Source of the DNA: Lingula anatina
Lineage: Eukaryota; Brachiopoda; Lingulata; Lingulida; Lingulidae
Reading direction: 5' to 3'
Assembly: GCF_001039355.2 (NCBI RefSeq)
Contig: NW_019775449.1
Location: 330,367 to 394,366, forward strand
DNA length: 64,000 nt
In this document: positions 37,501 to 49,548 of the stretch, one piece after another
Position numbering within the stretch: the stretch's first letter is position 1
Layout: each line of letters starts with the position of its first letter
Program-made: the position numbers and the translations under genes
Notes under the pieces: model-generated
The model's input: only the letters and a program-made list of their open reading frames with translations
Databases searched by the model: none
What the model was told of the DNA's origin: nothing

Positions 37501-40500
37501 CAGCGGTTTGTTTCAAATCATTAATACACAACATTATTGGGGAATAGAATTGAACCTAAACATAAGTAGACAAATACAGGGTATAACAACCACTTGGTAT
37601 TCAATTTGTGTTCAAGTGTATTTTATTCGACCTTTGTTAATTTTGCAACTTGCAAGAGAGACTGCTAAATTCGAAGTAATATTACTAAAAGTAATATTAT
37701 TTTAAAAAGTTAGTATGAAGAAACGTGAAGTTTTTCTATTAAATCACATTTCAGGTTTGATGGGCCGTTGGTATGATGCTTGCACCGGCTGGTTTCCAAC
37801 CATAGGGAGAATCCAGGTGTTCAGTTTTTCTTCGCCATTCCTCAAACCCCCAACCAGCTATTTTTTTACGAAAACGGGAAACGCTGCTTCGTTTTCATCC
37901 AGAAATTTAGCCAACAAGAAAATCGGTAAGTTCCTGGGGGTGGGTTTTCTTGCATGCTGTCCGGTAACGGAATGATCACTCGGAAAGACAATGATTTGGA
38001 ACGTAGGCCTCAGCAAACATATTTTAGTCAAAGCATATAAACGCCGATAAGGATTATTGATCAAGTAGAATTCGAAACGGCAATTTTAGGATCTGCAGTT
38101 GATTATGACGTTTTAAGTACGTCCGCATTTAGAACAGTGGACTAACTGGTCCGAGGGACAAATATGGCCGACCCACTTGAATACTTCTCCACAGGGATTC
38201 TATTCAGTGTCTATTTAATTAGCGGATAAGACGGCAACCTTTTTAGTGTGTCGCCATATTTGACCCTCGGACTACTTAATCCGTTGTTCTGAATGTGGCC
38301 TATTTCCATGAAGAATTTGGTCAGCACGTAGTGGTATGTTCTTTTAAGTTACAATTATAGTTTCTTCAAACAATGTACTGTATTCACTCAGGAAGATTCA
38401 GGTAGAAGCTATTATAAAGTAATCGTATTCCCTAATGAAGTTGTCTTATTAGTCTTGTTTCTTTGAATAAATGAATCTAGATTAATCTAGATTAACTGTG
38501 CCAATGTATTGCCGTTGTATTGTTACTCAGGTAGGTAATATAACAGTAATATAAAAAAAACTAAACTTATCTTCTGGATTATTAAAGGTTTTATTGATGG
38601 TTGGGCTAGTGACGCGATGTGTTTAGCCAGATGGACTGACGTCAAGGGTCAGGACAATATGACCATCGTCCACGTTAATAACCCTGCAGATATCGTTGCC
38701 AGGTTGAAAAGTGGAGAAGTAAGATATAAAGCATGTTCGATTCCGATCTTGGAATGTAGAAAATGTTCATAGTTAGGCGGCTAAGCAAAAAAATTGTGCA
38801 AAAGTTGATAAAAGCATGAAACTTTCCACGATGAAAGACCATCAGGTATTAGTTAATTTTGGATCGGGGGGCAACTCCAAAATCCATTAGTACCCGGGTG
38901 GGCAGCGTTCCTAAAATACGCTGACTCAGCGTTTTTATACGTACGAAGANGTGTTCTTGAGACATTGTTGAGAAAACGGAATTTGACTTTGTCATATATT
39001 ACAGCCGAATTAGCATATTTAAATTCATAAATGACGATGAGACATTTCATTTTCCAGTGAATAAGAGTATGCTACTCATACATGTTTGGTGCAAAGTAAA
39101 TGTACTGGAGAAGAACACGTTAAAATAACGTTCTGTTCCGGAAAGAACAATGTACTAAATCCATGGGCTTGGATTGCTCTCCAAACGTGGAGTGACCTGC
39201 CACCTTAGGCGATATTATTCTGCACACACCTTCCAAAAAGCATTCTGCAACATATCCTCGTGCCCACTTTTGACCATCGAAGGCAAACAAGAAATACCAT
39301 TTATTTTCAGCAAATCCAACTTGTTCCTGTAGATGGTTAACCATTTTTTGTAGTTCTCGTCTGCTGAGTGATTTGTTGCAGAAACCCAATGTTCTGAGGC
39401 TGCAGAAACCATTTTTGATTCCTGATAATAAACCTACTGAGCACCCGTGGCATGAGTTGAGGTGTGCAATTTAAAGGAGAACCAAACGCCTAATAGTCTA
39501 GACTAATTTTACCAAGATTTTTAGAAAACATGGGACAATATCTCACCAAACAGAATTGTTACCTTTGTTGAAGGCAGCCCGCGCCGCCTACAGGAGATAA
39601 TTAGAGTACGCGGTAAACACACACTTTAATAGACTAGATTAGCACTTGTTGTCGCTCGGACATCATTGATCGGTAGTGAAAAATAAGATATTACAAAATC
39701 TATGCAAAAAAATACTGAAAAGTCTGACATCTTCCCTCTCAAAAAATTTATTATATAATTTACAATGTAAATTACTTTCAACGTTACAGGAATTTCAATA
39801 TTCGCTTCTTAAAATAATACAATAATACTAGACATTGTTGTCACTTGGATATCATTGTTAATATCGAATATGACAAATTAAGGCTCTAGACACGTTACAC
39901 AACCTTAACTTTCTGGGATTTGTAAAAATTTTTAAACTAACGTGGTATTTAAATCTGAATATATTTTGAGTTAAATTTTAGTTAAACCAACTCTAACTTG
40001 CAGACACACACACACATAAAACTCTGGTTTCCGTTAACTCATTTCTTAAGAATATATATAATTATAGTCTTTTATTGAAATACAGTAGAAATCAAGAACC
40101 TGGACCTTCAGCTTCATATGAACATGAGAGAAAAACAGCCTCCCTAAATATACTGTTATGCCAAGAAAAGATTACAAGTGAAAATAATTAGTCTTTGGTA
40201 GTTTAAAATAAATTAATATTTCAGAATATGTTAAAAACAACTTAATAATATCCGGTACTTTATTTAACAGCCGATTTATTGCATAGTGAATAGCACTTCA
40301 CCTGCAACTCCAAATTTAGCTACCAAAACATTATATAAAAGTCAAACTCTCGATATCCAATTTCGCAACAAAAACATACATTTACATAAGAAAAGATGCA
40401 AAAAATGCAAAAGGTACAAAAGATCAAGAAATAGGTCCACATATACAATAATGTAGAACCTAATATTTAATGAAACCGGAATCAGCAGCCACCAGTAGGG

Positions 40501-43500
40501 CACCATCATTCCAATGACTAGATCAAAGTTGAATTGCAAACTGAAAACAATGAATGTGATAATGATTAAACTTAAGCACATTTAAAAGAAAAATCTCATT
40601 TTTACATTTTTCATGTGACATGATAATTTTATCCCCCCCCCCAATATTATGTGGTTTTTAATGTAATCAAATGTGTCACAAATTTACAATATCTGAAAAA
40701 TACTTATGCTAAATATATGTAACTGAAATTAAGGCAGCTTTATAAAGTGTGTAGAAAAAGAAAGATACCACATAATGACTCACACATCATAAGATTTATA
40801 ACTCCAGGTAAAGAATGTATATTTCACAGCTAACCTTAACTTAGGCTCTGACCAGAAAATTTTAAAAGCTATCGCTTCCAGCAATGTGAGCTTGACACAG
40901 CCGATAAGGACAAAGCATGAAGTCCACATATGCACAGTAATCCAGTCCCAGGTAAATACAGCTATTAACAAGTAAGGACAAAGAATCAGTTGGGGTAAAA
41001 ATCTACACAACTGCCCTAATGTAGGAGGAGCCTGAAATTGAAAAAAAAAATACACCGGTTCTATGAATTATATCAACTCCCAAAGTGATGCTCTACAAAA
41101 GTTTCTTCTTTAAAATGCACATCTCAGAATCTGCAAAAATTAACACTGCAAATAAAATTACACAAATAGTTTCTTCATTTCTGCAACATTAAGTACGCGC
41201 GCGTCGCTGTCACTTTTCACCAGCACTTTTTCATTAGAATGTCTGTATTTAAACAAGCTTGAAAAGGAAATTTCTGCAAAATAGAATGGTTTGCACCTAC
41301 CCTATTAGCCATCAGCATTCCATCTGAGACATTAGCCACAGGAACGACTTTATGTATAAATGGAAGGAAAGAATCTTGGTAGTCGTACCAGTATAGACAG
41401 AAAAACAGGAACCTTGGATGATGCCTTATGCCGATCGCTAAAATAATAGTCTTGACAGGAAAAGTGCCTGAAAGAATCCCCAGTGTAAATGAATACATTA
41501 TGCCGAATAGTTTGGAAACCCGTGCCCACCAGTTGGACTACATATTGGGTTCCCTCTATTTTCTAGTGACATTTGCAGGTACTATATACTATAAAGAGAA
41601 AAAACATCAAAATGATTAAAATTGCAGATAAATCACTTTATACATGTATTAGTTCATGTAAAGTGTATGTTTAAATAAACCTACATGGGCATTATCACTT
41701 GCCTTGTACTCCCACAAGTTTTTAGGTGGTTTCACATCCAGATGCTATGCTACTTTTATTGCCTCCAGTAACACTCTTTTGTGAACTGGTGGAATAGATG
41801 TTCCAACTATTAACCCTAAACCGTCTTCTTGTAAGCTGCTCAGCAGACAACCATCTGATGGAAAAAAGAAAAAGTTATGCAGCCACATCTAAACACAACA
41901 TCAAACCTATTCATCTATATTATACAGCACCATCACTTTTCAACAGCCCAATTTTCCCTACGTAATCTCATTTTCATGTCATAAAATGATAGGGCTCCCA
42001 CAAGTAATGTTAACATACTCGACGTAGTCCATTGCTCCTTGCGATGTCAAAATGGAAAACCATACGCTACATTGTATTTCACCACACAGTACCCGCAGCA
42101 TACCATGTACGTAATTTACATGAAGCCTTATATCCCAGTATCAGATTTATACATACTGTATTTCTCATAAACGTATAGTTACTTAAATTATTGATCAAAC
42201 CTATTTGATGTTCCTTGAATTTCCCAGCATACATTTGTTTGGCCCATTCGCCATGTTCCCCAATCCAGTCAGCGACCTCTTCCACAGACCACTTTTGCAT
42301 TGGTTTGTTCACCACTAAAGTACTGCCACCTCCATTAAACCAACTTAAAGTCAACCAGGCAAACTTGAATATCAGAGAAATAATAAATGGTAAAATGAAA
42401 TAAATAATTGGTAAAACACTCACCTGTGTCTACCCTAGGGATTATCATGTCATATAAATGTTGGAATCAAAGAAGCAATGTGTTCATGTGTAGCACTGTG
42501 TTGGGAGTGGCAAAGTAGTTAAAAAGCAACCAGTCTAACATATACTGTAGTCATCTTCTAAAATATAAAAGTTGTTAAACTCCCTCAACCCCCCCCCCCC
42601 TCCATCCTCTCCCAAATGAAAAAAATGTACTGATTGGGATACAGTTCTGAACATCATTTGTATCTAAAGGCCCTTATAAACTAAGCCCACACTTAGGTGC
42701 TGAGGTTGTAAACATACCAATGCAACTGTTAGAAATATGCACAGTCCAGAACAAAATCCACCAGCCAAAGCCCAACCAAACAACTGGTTAGCCGGGTTTC
42801 TTGGTGGAGAATTGTGCTGAATAACTGTTCTTAAAAAGAGCACCATTTGTTGCTGGTCATCTTTCTGTCAAATTCTGCCACTGCCAGAGATCAGATCTAT
42901 TTACTCACATAACTGTAGAATTGCTATATGTATTCATGAGATCCAGCTGAATCAACCATTTTTTTGTGTAATATATGAAAATTTGAATGCAATGTGCACA
43001 ATTCCATGCCACCATTTGAAGCTAATGTCATAATGTACATGGTGTCCCTCTAATTGTGCCTTATCCTGTATATGTTACAGGCAAGATTGAAATCCAGGTA
43101 GAGTTTAAAATTGCCCAGATGGAAATTTCAAACTGGCGTAGGCAGATTTAACCCAGCCTTGATTTCAATCTTACCTATGACATATTTCTCACCCCAGGCA
43201 AAATAGCTGAAGGAGCTTACCTCAGGTTAATATTCACTTTAGGGTGTCCAACCCAAGCCTGTTGACAAACTGGGCAGGTTTGTCTCTGACCAGCCAGATA
43301 CCACTGTGCCAGGCAGTGTCTGCATAAGTTGTGTCCACAGTTGTTGTTGGATCAATCATCAATTCCAAACAGACAGGANNNNNNNNNNNNNNNNNNNNNN
43401 NNNNNNNNNNNNNNNNNNNNNNNNNNNNNNNNNNNNNNNNNNNNNNNNNNNNNNNNNNNNNNNNNNNNNNNNNNNNNNNNNNNNNNNNNNNNNNNNNNNN

Positions 43501-45897
43501 NNNNNNNNNNNNNNNNNNNNNNNNNNNNNNNNNNNNNNNNNNNNNNNNNNNNNNNNNNNNNNNNNNNNNNNNNNNNNNNNNNNNNNNNNNNNNNNNNNNN
43601 NNNNNNNNNNNNNNNNNNNNNNNNNNNNNNNNNNNTTTTTTTTCTGATGTAGGCCTTTTCTATCAAATTAAGTAAAAAAAGACAAAATGTTTTTTCAAGA
43701 ACGGGCCTAAGAATGAAAATGGTTATAAAGTTATCCTACAGCGTTTGGTAAATGGTTCCCAGTCTTGATTCGATCGTAGGTGCGCAGTAGGTCGCAGGTG
43801 CATCGATTCTGTGAAATACTCTCAGCTGAAAGTAAAAATTAATTGCATGGATTATTTTTCTTTCTTTCAGTTGGGTGAATTCCGTCAGTGGTGCGAAGAC
43901 AGGCATACACACTTATTCCAAAACCCATGGTGAGAGAAATACTTGATTGATCACTGTCGCTCAATCAATCTGACTTGTTAGATTAATATTTCATGTCACT
44001 AAATAAACGAGATTGATTTGGGGCCCAGAAGAGTTTATCACTCAGCGGGTTACCCCGAAGGAAGATAATTAATGTAGAGTACCCGCACTGTCGAATTATA
44101 AAAAAGATAATTTACATACAGGTCCATATCTTCTTGTAGTCATCAAATAAATACCTTCTAATCACTGACTATTGCTTATTAAAATGCCATCAAGTTGGCC
44201 TTGGACAGAGCTATAAGTAACTTCTGTTAAACTGAATACAATAATCATGGAAAAGATAACAAACTGTGACAAATGCCAGCAAGGTTAATGTGATGTGTAA
44301 ATAACGCATATTCTGCAAAATGACTCCTTCAAGTAAAATCATTTTCACCAATTATTATAAAGACAACAATGCGACAAGTTTCAAAAGTATTTATTCATTA
44401 TCTATTGATTTAATGGTTTATTGATTAATTCATTTTTATTCCACAGGTACCCTGGTCCAAACGATCCCATAGATCAGGACCCGGATGATGTGATGGTTAT
44501 GAACGTGTACAGATCACCTACCAGAACGCGGTCATCAGCCTCGATACGGAGGACGCGGAGACCCATGGTGCCAGCAGCCACGCCTTTATATTCTAGTGGA
44601 TATGGTAGTCAGGTAAGTCTTAATACGACAAGATTTTGTTTATTTATCGTTTATTTATGGTTGGATGGATTAAGCCCCTGAAACTTATTTCTTATTGATT
44701 TATTTATCTTTATTATTATTATTATTATTATTAGTTTATTTTTATTTTTTCATTTTTATCTGTTTTATTTTTTTTATTTATTTGCCTATCCGATCGTGTC
44801 TCTGATACATGTATATATAATATATTCTACAACTGAAAGAAATAACTGTCGACAAAGGACATATGTACTCACTCAGGTTACGAGATTCCAGGTATCGATT
44901 TATAATTATTTAGTTATCTATTCGTGCGTGTTTCTTCTCCAGATGCATTCGGGTCGCTCTCGGCCTCTTAGACTGTCTCAGTCGTCGGAACGGTCCACTG
45001 AAAAGGACGGTTATTCTGAACAGTCGGAGAGCAACTATGGTCGGGTGGACTCGGGCAGACCAGACACTAGCGCAGACAGGCCTTTGGGCAGATCTCACAG
45101 TAGAGGTAACAATATAACATAATATAATATTAGAGGTAGACCAATGCTATAATATCTGTTAGCAACAGGTCTGAATTTTGTACTTCGTGATATAACTACC
45201 CAACTTGAAAAGTTTTTCTGAATCTTTACCGACCTGTTATGCATTTCAAATCGGTCTGATAGCACCGCAGTTTCAGATATGAAATTTACAGTGAAGTCGC
45301 TCTAAAAAAGCAACGTCAAATATTGATGACACTTGAGACCGACGATTTTGTGAAGTCTCCGTTTCACAATGTATTCGTATTCCTTGCTAAGTGCTTTTGG
45401 TGTTTTTAAAGATTAAAAAAAGTTAAAACACTAATAAGATTATTTTATGTGATACTTTTTATCCTTTTTCGTTTTGTCATTTTTTGGTTAATTAATCAAT
45501 TCATTTTCAGGTGAATTAGAGCAGGAAGACTCGTCATATTCCAGACCCTCTAGCAGCCAGCGAGGCAGCCATAGTCGCACAAGTTCTGCAGGCAGAAAAG
45601 GCGCGAGGTAAGTTGTACAGGAATGCGCTAGGTGCGACAAAAACAGAAGGCAATCTCATTGTCTGGGTTTCATTTTCAACGTCTGCTTGTTCTAGGCATT
45701 TGTTTTGTGGGACAATACCAGCAAAACTACCACAATTACGTTCAATTTTTGATGTGCTTTTGGCATCGTTCTTGAAAGTGACCGTACAGGGTATTGGCTC
45801 AATACACATGAAGGACGTATATAACATTGTATATGTGCGTTCTTGTTATTTTGTATCGATGATTTCTTATTCCAGGTCTTCACTACCAGACTATTAG
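34546..45897 (+). CDS. Type II membrane protein with bacterial-type family-3 solute-binding ectodomain (incomplete)
   Basis: Exons seen: 34546-34591, 34745-34994, 36103-36152, 36855-36950, 37755-37925, 38588-38718, [gap], 43871-43929, 44447-44612, 44943-45105, 45511-45607, 45876-45897 (stop TAG). Each group splices in frame. Seen: short cytoplasmic N-terminus; one transmembrane segment at residues 28-50 and no cleavable signal; then FTLAVGHDWGAHEY, YLAGFHYDLIDAVC, WYDACTGWFPTIGR, VFSFSSPF, NLANKKIGFIDGW and NPADIVARLKSGE. These match, in order, the lobes of SBP_bac_3 proteins (lysine/glutamine-binding type). NIT, NQT and NMT sequons and paired cysteines suit an extracellular domain. The last part of lobe 2 is missing between 38719 and 43870. 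The tail (44447-45897) is Ser/Arg-rich and low complexity. Ligand unknown. Domain identity is by pattern only. Confidence 0.75.
35461..35901. mobile_element. 441-bp fold-back MITE with 6-bp target duplication
   Basis: Both ends read inward AGTAGAAGTGGGCAACTTTG, and the inverted arms run about 130 bp through actcgatttttgga and acaatagagtgtgtcaacaatga. CGTCAT flanks it on both sides (35455-35460 and 35902-35907). The interior holds further shorter repeats of the arm sequence. It lies in intron 2 of the solute-binding-protein gene. No ORF; superfamily unknown. Confidence 0.85.
38120..38300. mobile_element. 181-bp MITE with TA target site
   Basis: Ends read CGTCCGCATTTAGAACA and, inverted, GGCCACATTCAGAACA, followed in both arms by gtccgaggg.caaatatggc. 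The flanks are TA (38118-38119 and 38301-38302), as expected for Tc1/mariner-type MITEs. It lies in intron 5 of the solute-binding-protein gene. Confidence 0.75.
38950..38950. other. Single-N contig join
   Basis: Left edge of the contig 38951-43378 that carries the decayed BFAR copy and interrupts the solute-binding-protein gene. Unlike three other single-N joins, I see no overlap between its two sides. Confidence 0.6.
39120..39412 (-). pseudogene. Possible transposase fragment (HTH-like)
   Basis: A 90-codon open stretch with SRRELQKMVNHLQEQ followed by AFDGQKWARGY is vaguely like the N-terminal helix-turn-helix region of pogo/CENP-B-type transposases (a 'LSRRELQ...GxxWARGF' pattern). No DDE region is seen downstream. 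It lies inside the contig that also holds the decayed BFAR. Weak evidence; may be chance. Confidence 0.25.
40366..43378 (-). pseudogene. Decayed third BFAR copy
   Basis: Same exon order as the intact copies: 43222-43378 (cut by the N run), remnants at 42713-42900, 42201-42363, 41703-41854, 41301-41467, 40835-41031, ~40366-40540. Damage seen: a 4-base loss in the RING (ACATTAAAC to ACAAC) that shifts frame; loss of the exon 2 acceptor half; CAG to TAG in exon 4 (the codon for Q before HL.VKPPKNL); one base lost in exon 5; no normal stop in the last exon. The 3' flank (from ~39640) is also homologous to 18770-19500, so the copy arose as a DNA segment with introns, not by retroposition. The exon 4 GC donor is retained. 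Confidence 0.85.
43379..43635. other. 257-bp assembly gap
   Basis: A run of N inside the RING exon of the decayed BFAR copy on its left; intron sequence of the solute-binding-protein gene on its right. Confidence 0.99.
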
Positions 45898-46242
45898 GAA
45901 CTCTGTCTTCAAAAAAAGTAATGTAAGAAGAATTGCTACAAAAGAAGAGCACAAAACGATTATGCAGGGATCCTGAAAGAATAACAGATGTTGAAACAGG
46001 AAAGAAATTGACTTGCTCAATCCCACCGCTTCATGCCAGCTAAGGCATTTCTTTAAAAATTGCTCAAAGCACAGTCTTTTGCATTGTTGAGCCTAATCAA
46101 AATTAGTTTGAGATACAAATGATTGTAATTAATAGCACATTCCCGATTTCAGATTGCACACTGTGATTTTAAATATTTTTTTATATAACTGCCAGTGTAG
46201 TGGATAACAATTGGGTCTTTTTATTGAAAGAAACGACTTGGC

Positions 46243-46276
<34 letters not shown>
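46243..46276. repeat. (GT)n microsatellite
   Basis: About 17 GT units, with looser tgtg-rich sequence continuing to about 46345. Confidence 0.9.
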
Positions 46277-46277
<1 letters not shown>

Positions 46278-49200
46278 ACAGACGTGTAGGTTTATTTACA
46301 TGAATGTGTGTGTATGTGTGTTTGTCTGCATGAACGTGTGTGTGAAAGAGTATTAGGGGAAACCATGTGAAGAAAGTTCTAGTTTGGATGTACAATGCAT
46401 GCCTAACATGTTAACATGCTCACTATTAAAATTTTACACCAAAAATTTAAGAGTCAACATAAATCTGAAGCTCAAAAATTTACAAAGAAGTGAGTCAGTT
46501 TCATTTTGTCTAAAAAACTTTTTTGCTCAAGAATATATGGTCTTTTGAGAAACGACCAAAAAAGAAATTATCAAAACTAAACAGTTTTTCAAAGATCTCA
46601 TTTTTTAACAGCAGCATCTTTTAGCAATGGGAATAATTTCATATGTCATAGCTTAATCATGTGGAATTTATGTTTGAATCTTATATTAGACAAGTCAAAT
46701 GAAGAATTCTGGTCATTTCACTTATTTAAATGTCACTTGTTAAATCTCACTCAATACAAAGTCTTCCATAAAGTGTTTTAGACCAAAATTTAAGACAAAG
46801 TAGCATGTTTTCAATATGGAAATGGCTCCAGCACATGAATACTGTAGATTGAGAATGTAGTACTTCGAGGGTCAGAATAACACAAAATGTAGCTTAAGAA
46901 AAGAAATAGAACTTTCAGCAATTCCTTGACCATTTGTCTCATGATATATATTGGTAGCTTTGTTTTGCTCAATACTTTTTTATATTTAACTGCAGTATAT
47001 CTCTTTGGTTTGACAATCTGTGGTATCATATATTCTCTGATATTGCTGTAATAAAACAATATATTTATCAATTTTGTCTTAATGCTTGAAATTTAGAGTG
47101 AGATTAAAGAGAGAAGGTAGTACTAGTACAGCACAAAATGATTGTAAGTCATGGAGGGGTATGTAGTATTAAAAATGAAGCAATTTCGTGACTAATTGGG
47201 CCACATCTTAACCAGTAATTATTTGTAGAAAAAACACTGTAATTTTAGGTTGTTTAGCCTAAAGACTCATAATGACAGGAGATTACACTGAATTTTTATT
47301 CCAGATCCTCCAGACAAATACAATATTTTAAGATGCGGAAATCTATATCGGTGTATTGAATTCGTGACATGAAGTGAAGTACACTGGGCATCAAGGGAAA
47401 AAATAGCTAAAACATGATCAAAATCACTTTCTTGAAGCATTTTCTGCCAATTAATTTTCCCCTTTGCCAAACAAAGCCCAATCACAATGCTAAATGATAG
47501 CAAATTGCTGTTCAACCCAACATACTAGTATTATGTTTGGCAGAAATTGTCTAAAATAAGCTTTTCTTGTTATGAATTAAAGTGATTATAAAGACAAAAG
47601 ATCTAAAATAAATATTTCTAAATTTATTAATTCTCATATGGAACAGACTTCCAACCTCCAAAATTGACTAGCCATTTTTACAAGAGATGTAATTCTTAAG
47701 AAATTTTTTACACACATTTCAAAAACAAGACAAATCAACAAAACATCAAACTAACCACATCCAACATCATCTTGGGTACAATAATCAAGACATCATCATG
47801 TCAAATATAATTCAACACATTACATGAAAAATTAGCAAAAACCTGAAAACTAATCTATACACAAAAAGTTATTTAGGGGGTACAAAAATAACAAGCAGAA
47901 AGATGAAAGAATCATCCATATTCTACTGTACAAAGTGCAGCATATTAATAGTGAGAGCTGAAGTTATGAAAAATATAAATATGTTAGAATAAAATTGCAC
48001 TCTAAAGTTGTTTATTTTTTATCACTGCATAGCAATGTCATGATCACAATGTTAGTGGTATTGATGGCATTCACTAATATGCTGGCATTTTCCCAGCATA
48101 AGCTGCATATACCATAGATAACAGGCAAAGACCTTAGGTTGGTTGCTTATAACAATAACAGGGTCTACATCCCATTATTATGGGTATATCACATCACTGC
48201 TGCTGTCATTTAATTCAAAAATATATAAAAGCCAATGTACATGCTAGACAGAGTCTCTAAAATATTCCAGATCCAACCACTGCCACCAATGTAGCCACTT
48301 TCTTCACTATGAAATCTCCATAGGTACACACTTGTCATGGGCATCAGAGGACATCTCAATTAAAGAAACTAGCACTGGGTTCCAAGCTCTGGTTTAAATC
48401 ATCTGACAATTTTACAATCATATTGACATCAAAGTGTGATTATTTCTGTATTCAACCGTCCACTTTTTCACTAAAGACCCAAGAAAAGACACAGAAAAGA
48501 ATAGGTGCAGTCATCTACCGAATCATATTTTTTCAATACCATTACTGGATTATTTAATTTTAACCTCACATCATGCAGATTAATAAGAGTTAATGTAAAA
48601 ATGAAAATAGTAATGTTTTAAAATACACTGTCAGTTTCTTTGCAAATCAAATGTTTTGTTACATGATAACACTGTCTGCCCCTAAACACACCCAGGAATT
48701 CAAAAAGGGTAAAAGGTAAATGATACTTATACTGTATCAGTTAAAAAATTAATCTACAACAAGAACTTGAATCAGTCTTCCTCAAACTTAATCTATAATA
48801 AATTTCACAGACATATGACATATAAATTTCTAGACAATAGCATTTCGCATAAATTGACAGAAAACATGAAATTTACATATTAAACTATTCAACAGATCCA
48901 TAAACTGAGAATTTGAAAAACTGACAGATATCATAAACACATATTGCAATATACCAATGGAAGATTCCGCTACATGTATATTAGCAAAAATATCAATATA
49001 ACTATAAAGGGGTGATAAGGATTCTGCTTTGCATCTGTCATAAATGTAGATCCATAAAGTACCTTTTACTTTGCATGATAACTGTTTTGTCCCAATAAAC
49101 TGATGCATTGCTCATATCTGAGGCAAAGTTGGAATGAAAGTCTTTAAAAACTCTCTTCCACTATTACTACATATAAGATCCAATCAAATTATTTGGATCA

Positions 49201-49467
49201 TATATATAAGACAAGCTACAGGGTTGGGCTGGATTGAAATGAGGAGGGGAGCAGGGCTTTGGGTAAGATCCGCTCTGGATCTGAATCCAATTAAGTGTGC
49301 ATGTGCTCAGTATGTACATGCTATTATCATATTTCAGCAGTCAGTTGCATGCTAGTCAAGAATCGCACCATCTTTGAAGGCAACTACTTTTATATAATAA
49401 AAAGAGATATATAACAAAAAAAACTATTCCAATCCACAGACCTGACATATTACTGATACTAGAATAA

Positions 49468-49540
49468 GAGTGTCATATTCCTAGGAGTGTCATATTCCTA
49501 GGGGTGTCACATTCCCAGGGGGTGTCATATTCATAGGGGG
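49468..49540. repeat. 18-19-bp tandem repeat next to the annexin stop
   Basis: Four units of (g)gtgtcatattcctaggg with small changes, starting 9 bp beyond the annexin stop codon, hence in its 3' UTR. Confidence 0.85.
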
Positions 49541-49548
49541 TAAGGCAA

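Larger units (their letters stand above)
45898..49548. other. Convergent 3' UTR / intergenic region
   Basis: Lies between the stop of the plus-strand gene (45897) and the stop of the minus-strand annexin (49549). AT-rich, no coding sequence recognised; (GT)n at 46243-46276. Both genes probably have long 3' UTRs here. Several AATAAA words on each strand prevent choosing a poly(A) site. Confidence 0.5.

Noticed and set aside
43306-43675. Open frames across the N run
   Set aside because: Produced by translating N; the flanks are a RING exon remnant and intron sequence.
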